A DNA stretch of 16,683 bases from JBBRTJ01 sp038244535 (lineage in GTDB: Bacteria > Actinomycetota > Acidimicrobiia > Acidimicrobiales > Ilumatobacteraceae): positions 1 to 16,683 of the forward strand of contig JBBRTJ010000080.1 in the NCBI GenBank assembly GCA_038244535.1, given 5' to 3'. The position numbers and the translations under genes were made by a program. Each line of letters starts with the position of its first letter. The first letter of the stretch is position 1. Shown in pieces: positions 6,110 through 13,000 of this stretch. Under the pieces are notes generated by a model. The model did not search any database. It worked only from the letters and a program-made list of their open reading frames with translations, and was not told the origin of the DNA.

Positions 6110-6115
6110 TAGCTT
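6110..6115 (+). promoter_or_regulatory. -10 element (TAGCTT) for leaderless nrdR
   Basis: TAGCTT lies 7 nt before the GTG at 6123. No Shine-Dalgarno sequence precedes the gene, consistent with a leaderless transcript. The hexamer is identical to that before dapD. Confidence 0.5.
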
Positions 6116-6122
6116 TTCGGGC

Positions 6123-6599
6123 GTGCGCTGCCCGTCCTGCCATGCCGATGACACCAAGGTCATCGATTCGCGCATGGCTGAGGACGGGGCCGCCATCCGC
6201 CGGCGCCGCTCCTGCCTGGCCTGCTTGTTCCGCTTCACCACCTACGAGCGGTGGGAAGAGGTGCCGTTGCTGGTGGCTAAGCGTTCAGGCGATCGCGTCC
6301 CGTTCGACCGCTCGAAGGTGGTCGACGGCGTGCGTTCGGCGGCCAAGGGTCGCCCGGTGTCCGACGAGCAGCTCGATGGGCTGGCCACCGCCGTAGAGGA
6401 CGCCATGCGCCTCGAGGGGATCGAGGTGAGCAGCGCACAGGTGGGCCTGGCCGTCCTCGACGAGCTGCGCACGCTCGACGAGGTCGCCTACCTGCGCTTC
6501 GCCAGTGTCTACAAGGGCTTCGACGATGCCGCCGACTTCCAGCGCGAGCTTCGGCTGCTGGCCAAGTCGACAGCGCCCAAGCCGCCGCCCGCAGGCTGA
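6123..6599 (+). CDS. nrdR: NrdR, transcriptional repressor of ribonucleotide reductase genes
   Basis: NrdR senses ATP/dATP through an ATP-cone domain and represses nrd genes by binding paired palindromes. The 158-residue protein has an N-terminal zinc ribbon with C3, C6, C31 and C34 (MRCPSC and CLAC), the family motif DSRMAEDGAAIRRRR, and an ATP-cone from about residue 47 (VAKRSGDRVPFDRSKVVDGV) to about 137 ending AYLRFASVYKGF. The GTG start is fixed by the zinc-ribbon cysteine at residue 3. Length is normal for the family. The likely target in this window is nrdJ at 10069, which has a candidate NrdR box in its leader. The order lexA, LysM gene, nrdR is conserved in mycobacteria. Confidence 0.96.
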   Translation: MRCPSCHADDTKVIDSRMAEDGAAIRRRRSCLACLFRFTTYERWEEVPLLVAKRSGDRVPFDRSKVVDGVRSAAKGRPVSDEQLDGLATAVEDAMRLEGIEVSSAQVGLAVLDELRTLDEVAYLRFASVYKGFDDAADFQRELRLLAKSTAPKPPPAG

Positions 6600-6611
6600 G
6601 CCGCCCTCAGC
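6595..6611. terminator. Compact hairpin between convergent nrdR and the reductase gene
   Basis: GCTGAG (6595-6600) and CTCAGC (6606-6611) form a perfect 6-bp stem with a CCGCC loop, extendable by a G/T wobble. The arms include the stop codons of both convergent genes (nrdR TGA 6597-6599; minus-strand TGA 6607-6609). No U-tract, so a bidirectional terminator role is inferred. Confidence 0.45.
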
Positions 6612-7293
6612 TCCTTCGGTAGCGAAGCAGCAGCGAGCCTTCGCCTTCGCAGACCTGCACGAGGTCGAGCCCGAGCGGGGGATCGAGCGTCGGTGCGCCG
6701 GTCACCGCTCGCGCCGCAGCTCCCGACACGATCGACGGGCTGATCGTCAGGCACAGCTCATCCACCACGCCGGCCGCGAACGCCGCTCCATTCAGGCTCG
6801 GACCGCCCTCGCACAGCGCCACGGCGGCACCGGTGATCGCCGCCAGCGACACGAGCGCGGCGGCGAGATCGACCTCGGCTCGACCGGCCCGGATCACCTC
6901 GAGCCCGACCGGACCGGCCTGGGCGTCCTCGACCGTGAGAGCCACGGCCCGCCCACTGGCCACGAGGGCCTCCAGCCTGTCGAAGTCCATCGATCGCGTC
7001 ACCAGGGCGATGCGCTGCCCGGCCTTGCGGGGCGGCCGGTACCCCTCGGTTCGCGCCGTCCCCGCTCCGACCACGATGACGTCGGCCAAGCTGCGCAGTG
7101 CGGAGAACACCGCTCGGTCGGTGGCGCTGCTGAGCTCGCCGGAACGACCGGCCACCGCAGTGGCGCCGTCGACGCTGGCCACCATGTTGACGATCACCCA
7201 CGGCCGTCCGTCGTCGTGGGGCCGGCGTGACCCGTCGGCGTAGGCCGCCACCGGGTCGATGTCATCGAGAGGCGAGGGGAGGAGGCGGCGCAC
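6607..7293 (-). CDS. RibD C-terminal-like pyrimidine reductase (DHFR fold)
   Basis: The 228-residue protein is a stand-alone RibD C-terminal domain of dihydrofolate-reductase fold, expected to use NAD(P)H. Visible motifs: RPWVIVNMVASVDGATAV near the N-terminus, LADVIVVGAGTARTEGY in the nucleotide-binding region, and CEGGPSLNGAAFAAGVVDELCLTISP toward the C-terminus. There is no RibD deaminase domain. In actinobacteria such single-domain proteins are annotated as the pyrimidine reductase family; a role in riboflavin synthesis is possible but no other rib gene is in the window. The GTG at 7293 (MRRLLPSPLDDIDPVAAY) gives the usual N-terminus; an upstream start at 7380 would add an unconserved segment overlapping the divergent gene. 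No clear ribosome-binding site was seen. Confidence 0.82.
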   Translation of the reverse strand: MRRLLPSPLDDIDPVAAYADGSRRPHDDGRPWVIVNMVASVDGATAVAGRSGELSSATDRAVFSALRSLADVIVVGAGTARTEGYRPPRKAGQRIALVTRSMDFDRLEALVASGRAVALTVEDAQAGPVGLEVIRAGRAEVDLAAALVSLAAITGAAVALCEGGPSLNGAAFAAGVVDELCLTISPSIVSGAAARAVTGAPTLDPPLGLDLVQVCEGEGSLLLRYRRS

Positions 7294-7313
7294 GGTGGCG
7301 ATGATGGCAGCGC

Positions 7314-7331
7314 TGGCCGTGGTCGGCCACG
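7314..7331. promoter_or_regulatory. Overlapping palindromes in the divergent reductase/oxidoreductase spacer
   Basis: TGGCCG-TGGT-CGGCCA (7314-7329) is a perfect 6-bp inverted repeat with a 4-bp spacer, and CGTGG-TCGG-CCACG (7318-7331) is a second, overlapping one. They lie in the 68-bp gap between the two divergent start codons and could be an operator, but in DNA this GC-rich short palindromes arise easily. Confidence 0.35.
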
Positions 7332-7349
7332 ATGGGCACGACACGTCCC

Positions 7350-7356
7350 GGGGAGG
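7350..7356 (+). promoter_or_regulatory. Ribosome-binding site fixing the oxidoreductase start
   Basis: GGGGAGG ends 5 nt before the ATG at 7362. It favours this start over the in-frame ATG at 7332, which would place the ribosome-binding site inside the coding sequence. Confidence 0.65.
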
Positions 7357-7361
7357 CGCAC

Positions 7362-9635
7362 ATGACCACGACTGATCCAACCAGCACCGACTCGCGTTGG
7401 GTGGCGCATCGGACCTGCCCGCTGTGCGAGGCCGGGTGCGGGCTCGAGCTCACGATGGACGGCGACCAGGTCGTGCGCATCCGCGGCGACCGGGACGACG
7501 TCTTCAGCCATGGCTTCCTGTGCCCGAAGGGTTCGACGCTCAAGCAGCTCCACGAGGACCCCGATCGGCTCCGCCAGCCGATGGTGCGTCGCGACGGCGT
7601 GCACGTACCGGTCACCTGGGATGAGGCGTGGGCCGAGATCGCCCGGCGGCTCCCACCGCTGGTCGAGCAGCACGGCCGAGAGGCGGTGGCGATCTACGTC
7701 GGCAACCCGAACGCCCACAACCTGTCGCCGATGCTGTTCAACCGGACGTTGATCCAGGCGCTCGGCACCAAGTCGCGGTTCTCGGCGTCCACCCTCGACC
7801 AGGCCCCCAAGCAAGTGGCAGCCGGTTACCTGTTCGGTTCGGCCGTTGCCGTGCCGGTCCCCGACCTCGACCGCACCGACTACCTCCTGATGCTCGGGGC
7901 CAACCCATATGCCTCCAACGGCAGCCTGTGCACGGCGCCCGACTTCCCGGGCCGCCTCGAGGCGCTGCAGGCGCGTGGCGGCCGGCTCGTGGTGGTCGAC
8001 CCGCGGCGCAGCCGCACTGCCGAGCAGGCCGACGAGTGGGTGGCCGTCCGCCCCGGCACCGATGCGCACCTGTTGATGGCGATCGTCCACGTCCTTTTTG
8101 CCGACGGCCTCGCCGATCCCGGCCCCCACGTCGGGCGCTGGCTCGCCGGCCTCGACGCGGTGCGCTCGGCGGCCGCCCGGTTCAGTCCGGAGTCAGTCGC
8201 CGCCACCTGCGGCGTCGATGCCGGCACGATCCGCCGCCTGGCCCACGAGCTGGCGGCGGCGCCCACCGCCGCGGTGTATGGGCGCATCGGCACCTGCGTG
8301 CAAGAGTTCGGCACGACGGCGAGCTGGCTGGTCGACGTCGTGAACGTGCTCACGGGCAACCTCGACCGCTCCGGGGGCGCCATGTTCACGATGCCTGCAG
8401 CCGGCGGGGCCACCACCCGCGGTCCCGGGGGGACTGGGCCGGGCTTTCGCATCGGGCGTGGTCGTACCCGGGTCCGTGGCCTGCCCGAGGTGATGGGGGA
8501 GTACCCCGCGGTCGCGCTGGCCGAGGAGATCGAGACACCCGGCGAGGGGCAGCTCAAGGTGCTGGTGACGGTGGCCGGCAACCCGGTGCTGTCGAGTCCC
8601 GAGTCGTCACGTCTCGATGCCGCGTTCGAGCAGCTCGAGCTGATGATCTCGATCGACATCTACCTGAACGAGACCACACGGCACGCCGACGTGATCCTCC
8701 CGCCGCCCTCCACGCTGCAGCGACCCCACTACGACCTGCTGCTGCTGCAGTTCGCAGTTCGCAACGTGGCCAACTTCAGCCCGGCCGTGCTCCCCCTCGA
8801 CCCGGGCCAGCCCGACGAGTGGGAGATCATGGCCAAGCTGGCGCTGCTGGCCCAGGGGCAGGGACCCGACGCCGACCCCTCCGTCGTCGACGAGCTCGCC
8901 CTTGGATCGCTCGTGCGCCACGCCGTGGCCGACTCGTCCAGCCCGGTGTTCGGCCGCGACGGCGACGAACTGCTGGAGGCCCTGGGCGAGGGTGGTCGGC
9001 GGGGGCCGGAGCGGATGCTCGACTTCATGTTGCGCACCGGCCCCTACGGCGACGGCTTCGGGGCCGTCCCCGGCGGGCTGTCGCTCGACGCGCTGCTCGA
9101 TCAGCCCCATGGGGTCGACCTCGGGCCGCTCCAGCCCCGGCTCCCCCATGTGCTGCGCACGCCGAGCGGGCGGATCGAGCTGGCCCCACCCGAGCTGATC
9201 GCCGACGTCGAGCGCTTGGCGGCGTCCCTCGACCGGCCTGACGACGGCCGGCTCCTGCTCGTCGGGCGCCGCGACCTGCGCTCGAACAACTCCTGGATGC
9301 ACAACCTCGCCGTGCTGGTGAAGGGCAAGGAGCGATGCACGCTGCAGCTCCACCCTGACGACGCGGCGCGCCTCGGCGTCGTCCACGGTGGTCAGGCCCG
9401 GGTGACGTCGCGCACTGGCGTGGTCGAGCTCGTGGCGGAGGTCACCGACGCGATCCGCCCGGGCGTCGTCAGCATCCCCCACGGCTGGGGCCACCGTGGT
9501 GCCGGGCTGCAGATGGGCGTGGCCCAGGCCAACGCCGGGGTCAGCTCCAACGAGCTGGCCGACAACGAGCGGTTCGATCCGCTGTCGGCCACTGCGGTGC
9601 TGAACGGCATCCCGGTCGACGTCGTGCCCGTCTGA
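7362..9635 (+). CDS. Molybdopterin (bis-MGD) oxidoreductase with a [4Fe-4S] site, substrate unknown
   Basis: This 757-residue protein belongs to the DMSO-reductase/formate-dehydrogenase superfamily. A [4Fe-4S] cluster site is visible at C19, C22, C26 and C54 (CPLCEAGC, then GFLCPKG). The main molybdopterin domain includes NPNAHNLSPMLFNRTLIQALG, LGANPYASNGS, and VVVDPRRSRTAEQADEW. The C-terminal dinucleotide-binding domain has LVGRRDLRSNNSWMHNL and VSIPHGWGH. Where other family members place the metal-ligand Cys, SeCys or Ser, this protein reads FSASTLDQ (140-147), so no Cys or SeCys ligand is apparent. It resembles the single-gene actinobacterial type (Rv0197-like); no electron-transfer subunit or Tat signal is present, suggesting a cytoplasmic enzyme. 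The substrate cannot be read from sequence. The ATG at 7362 is chosen by its ribosome-binding site. Confidence 0.9.
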   Translation: MTTTDPTSTDSRWVAHRTCPLCEAGCGLELTMDGDQVVRIRGDRDDVFSHGFLCPKGSTLKQLHEDPDRLRQPMVRRDGVHVPVTWDEAWAEIARRLPPLVEQHGREAVAIYVGNPNAHNLSPMLFNRTLIQALGTKSRFSASTLDQAPKQVAAGYLFGSAVAVPVPDLDRTDYLLMLGANPYASNGSLCTAPDFPGRLEALQARGGRLVVVDPRRSRTAEQADEWVAVRPGTDAHLLMAIVHVLFADGLADPGPHVGRWLAGLDAVRSAAARFSPESVAATCGVDAGTIRRLAHELAAAPTAAVYGRIGTCVQEFGTTASWLVDVVNVLTGNLDRSGGAMFTMPAAGGATTRGPGGTGPGFRIGRGRTRVRGLPEVMGEYPAVALAEEIETPGEGQLKVLVTVAGNPVLSSPESSRLDAAFEQLELMISIDIYLNETTRHADVILPPPSTLQRPHYDLLLLQFAVRNVANFSPAVLPLDPGQPDEWEIMAKLALLAQGQGPDADPSVVDELALGSLVRHAVADSSSPVFGRDGDELLEALGEGGRRGPERMLDFMLRTGPYGDGFGAVPGGLSLDALLDQPHGVDLGPLQPRLPHVLRTPSGRIELAPPELIADVERLAASLDRPDDGRLLLVGRRDLRSNNSWMHNLAVLVKGKERCTLQLHPDDAARLGVVHGGQARVTSRTGVVELVAEVTDAIRPGVVSIPHGWGHRGAGLQMGVAQANAGVSSNELADNERFDPLSATAVLNGIPVDVVPV

Positions 9636-9647
9636 GGCTGTTTCCCC

Positions 9648-9690
9648 TGCAGCGCCGCTGCACTGTGGACAACTGACGAGAAATCCACAG
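9648..9690 (+). terminator. Two adjacent stem-loops after the oxidoreductase gene
   Basis: TGCAGCG-C-CGCTGCA (9648-9662) is a perfect 7-bp palindrome starting 12 nt after the stop codon. It is followed by CTGTGGA (9663-9669) pairing with TCCACAG (9684-9690) across a 14-nt loop. A pyrimidine-rich tract (TTCTTCCCCTTCCCTCCC) follows at about 9703. This is probably the terminator region, though the second stem also overlaps a DnaA-box match. Confidence 0.5.
9664..9672 (-). promoter_or_regulatory. DnaA-box match (TTGTCCACA on the minus strand)
   Basis: TGTGGACAA on the plus strand is the reverse complement of TTGTCCACA, the DnaA-box form favoured in high-GC actinobacteria. An inverted weaker copy, AAATCCACA, lies at 9681-9689 on the plus strand. 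DnaA is known to control nrd genes in some bacteria, and nrdJ begins 400 bp downstream. One good box in the window could be chance, or part of a terminator stem. Confidence 0.35.
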
Positions 9691-9893
9691 CAGAAGACAC
9701 AGGTTCTTCCCCTTCCCTCCCACAGGGCACGTTCTCTACCGTTCGTGCACCGACCACGGTCGTGGCGATGTGGAAGCGGATGGGTGGTGCCGAGGGGGGC
9801 TGACCACGGTGCCATCGGGGGTCTCGACCCCGACCTGCAACTGCACGCCACGACCGCCCGGGAGCCAGGCGGAAGGGGAACAGATCCCTTCCG
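9691..9893. other. Spacer upstream of the nrdJ promoter
   Basis: Part of the 433-bp gap between the oxidoreductase gene and nrdJ. No ORF of convincing protein character is seen on either strand, and no riboswitch core motif was found. No cobalamin B12 box was recognised here or in the leader. Confidence 0.5.
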
Positions 9894-9911
9894 CGGTGGT
9901 TGACACCACCG
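9894..9911. promoter_or_regulatory. Perfect palindrome over the nrdJ -35
   Basis: CGGTGGT-TGAC-ACCACCG is a perfect 7-bp inverted repeat with a 4-bp spacer. The TTGACA -35 hexamer (9900-9905) lies in its middle, so a protein bound here would block the promoter. The regulator is unknown; the sequence does not look like a NrdR or LexA box. Confidence 0.55.
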
Positions 9912-9929
9912 TAACTACAGTGCTGTAAT
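9900..9929 (+). promoter_or_regulatory. nrdJ promoter (TTGACA, 18 bp, TGTAAT)
   Basis: TTGACA (9900-9905) is a perfect -35, and TGTAAT (9924-9929) matches TATAAT at 5 of 6 positions, with an 18-bp spacer. Transcription would start near 9936, giving a leader of about 130 nt. A TACAG-TG-CTGTA inverted repeat (9916-9927) overlaps the -10. Confidence 0.65.
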
Positions 9930-9975
9930 GCCGTCCCACCCCTAGTGGGGGGAGCGCTCCACGGGGACCCGCTCC

Positions 9976-9989
9976 CACAAGATGTTGTG
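9976..9989. promoter_or_regulatory. Candidate NrdR box in the nrdJ leader
   Basis: CACAAGATGTTGTG is a perfect 5-bp inverted repeat with a 4-bp spacer and fits the general NrdR-box pattern CACwAtATwTwGTG closely. It lies about 47 bp downstream of the nrdJ -10. NrdR boxes usually come in pairs about three helical turns apart; a clear second box at that distance was not found, so the call is tentative despite nrdR being in the same neighbourhood. Confidence 0.5.
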
Positions 9990-10068
9990 CCGGATCTCGC
10001 GCCGCCCCGCCCGGTCCGAATCCAGACACGGGGCGAACCCAAGCAGTCAGAGAGTCGAGAGGACGCCC

Positions 10069-13000
10069 ATGTCACTGGCACCTGAGCAGACCAAGATCGG
10101 CATCCGCCGCTACTTCACCACCCAGGGCGTGCACCCGTACGACCAGGTGGCGTGGGAGCGTCGTGACGCTCGCATCTCCAACTACCGGGATGGCTCGGTG
10201 GCCTTCGAGCAGCGCGACGTCGAGTTCCCGGTCTCCTGGTCGTTCAACGCCACCAACATCGTCGCCCAGAAGTACTTCCGCGGCACCCTCGGCCTGCCCG
10301 AGCGGGAGTCGTCGCTGCGCGAGGTGATCGACCGGGTGGCCGACACCATCACCACCTGGGGGGTCAAGGACGGCTACTTCGTCGACACCGCCGAGGCCGA
10401 GACCTTCACCGCCGAGCTCAAGCACTTGCTCGTCACGCAGAAGGCGGCGTTCAACAGCCCGGTGTGGTTCAACATCGGTGTCAAGGGTGTCCCGCAGCAG
10501 GGGAGCGCCTGCTTCATCCTCGCCGTCGACGACACCATGGACTCGATCCTGACCTGGTACGCCGAAGAGGGCGTGATCTTCAAGGGTGGTTCGGGCGCCG
10601 GGGTGAACCTGTCGAAGATCCGCTCCAGCCACGAGCGCCTGAAGGGCGGCGGAACGGCATCCGGCCCCGTGAGCTTCATGCGGGGCGCCGACGCCTCGGC
10701 AGGCACGATCAAGAGCGGCGGCAAGACGCGCCGCGCCGCCAAGATGGTCATCCTCAACGTCGATCACCCCGACGTGCAGGACTTCATCTGGTGCAAGACC
10801 ATCGAGGAGCGCAAGGCCCGGGCGCTGCGCGACGCCGGCTTCGACATGGACCTCGACGGCAAGGACAGCTTCTCGGTCCAGTACCAGAACGCCAACAACT
10901 CGGTCCGGGTGACCGACGAGTTCATGGAGGCCGTCGAGGCCGACGCCGACTGGCACATGAAAGCCGTCACCACCGGCGAGGTCATCCGCACGGTCAAGGC
11001 CCGTGAGCTGTTCCGCGAGATCGCCCAGGCCGCCTGGGAGTGCGCCGACCCGGGCATGCAGTTCGACACGACCATCAACCGCTGGCACACCGCGGCCAAC
11101 ACCGGTCGCATCAACGGATCGAATCCCTGCTTCACCGGCGACACCGTCGTGCACACGGACCGGGGCTTGGTGCCGTTCGCCGAGCTCCTCGACCGGGTGC
11201 GCCGAGGCGAGACCTTCGGCGTCTACACCCACGACGCAACCAACCTCGACGCTCCGACCGACCGCATCGAGCTGACCACCCCTGAGGCCGTCATGGTCAC
11301 GGGTTGGAACGAGATCGTGCGCCTCGAGCTGTCGAACGGCATGGAGCTGCGCTGCACCGCCGGCCACCGGATCTTCACGAGCAACCGCGGGTACGTCCCC
11401 GCCGGCGAACTGACCGCCGCCGACGAGATCCTCACCCTCGACCTGCCCACGCCCGCCACCGGTGCGAGCTGGGCCTTGCCTGTGCCCGCCGACGTCGAGG
11501 CTTACGTCAGTGGCGATCGCCGCCAGGTCCGTGGCATCACGCTGCCCGAGAAGTGGTCCGACGAGCTGGCTCACTACCTCGGATGGCTCGTCGGTGACGG
11601 TTGCATCTCCGGCGACGTCGCCACCACCGTGTACGGCTCGACCGAGGAGCAGGGAACCACGCTCGATCGCCATCGCCGTCTCCTTGCTGACCTGAACGGA
11701 GGCCGTGAGCCCAAGGTCTCACGCCAGGCCAACGGGACCGCCCAGCTCCGCATGAGCCGCCGGGCAGTGACGGCGTTCCTCGGCGCGCTCGGCGTCTCGG
11801 ACGAGCCAGCTCCTGGCAAGCGGGTGCCGTGGTCGATCGATCAGGCGCCGACCGAGATCGTCGCCGCCTTCCTCCGAGGTCTGTTCGATGCCGACGGCTG
11901 CGTGCACGACGGTGCCGACAGCCGCTACGTGGGCCTCGGATCGGCGTCCAAGAGCCTCCTCCAGGGCGTGCAGCGCCTGCTGACGACCCTCGGGGTCAGG
12001 TCGTCCATCTACGCCACCCGCACCGGTGATCAGCCGTCGTTCTCCTACGTCCGGCGCGACGGTGATCAGGTCACGTACAGCTCGAACCCGATGTTCGACT
12101 TGCGCATCTCGGCCAAGGCCATCGAGCGCTTCTCCACGACCGTCGGCTTCGAGCTCGAGGGCAAGGCCGGTCGGCTCGCATCGATGCTGGCCCACCACGA
12201 GCGCTACGACGTGCGCCAGCACGTGCGCCTCGTGTCTCGCACCGACGACGGCATCGAGCTGACGTACAACCTGAGCGAGCCCCGCAACCACTCCTACGTC
12301 GCGAACGGCGTGGTCGTGCGCAACTGCTCCGAGTACATGCACATCGACAACTCGGCCTGCAACCTCGCCTCGATCAACCTGTTGTCGTTCCTCGGCCCGA
12401 ACGACGAGTTCGATGTCGACGGCTTCCGCCACGCAGTCGAGGTGATGTTCACCGGCCAGGAGATCCTCGTCGGCAACGCCGACTACCCGACCGAGAAGAT
12501 CGGCGAGAACAGCCGCAAGTTCCGCCAGCTCGGGCTCGGCTACGCCAACCTCGGTGCGCTGCTCATGGCCCTCGGCCTGCCGTACGACTCCGACGAGGGT
12601 CGGGCGTGGGCGGCGGCCATCACCGCCCTCATGACCGGCCACGCCTATGCCACCTCCGCTCGAACCGCCTCGCGCATGGGTCCGTTCGCCGGCTTTGCCG
12701 AGAACGAGGAGCACATGCTCAACGTGCTGCACATGCACCGAGGTGAGGTCTCCAAGATCGACGAGACCAAGGTGCCCACCGCCCTGCTGTCGGCCGCCCA
12801 GGAGGCATGGGATGACGCCGTGCTCGGCGGCGAGGAGTTCGGGGTCCGCAACGCCCAATCGACGGTCTTGGCACCTACAGGGACCATCGGCCTGATGATG
12901 GATTGCGACACCACCGGCATCGAGCCCGATCTCGGCCTCGTGAAGTTCAAGAAGCTGGTGGGCGGCGGCAACATGAGCATCGTCAACCAGACGGTGCCCC

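Noticed and set aside
9930..10068. Cobalamin riboswitch in the nrdJ leader, attractive because the enzyme needs B12.
   Set aside because: The leader of about 130 nt lacks a recognisable B12-box core and is short for the usual cobalamin riboswitch; only simple hairpins and palindromes are seen.
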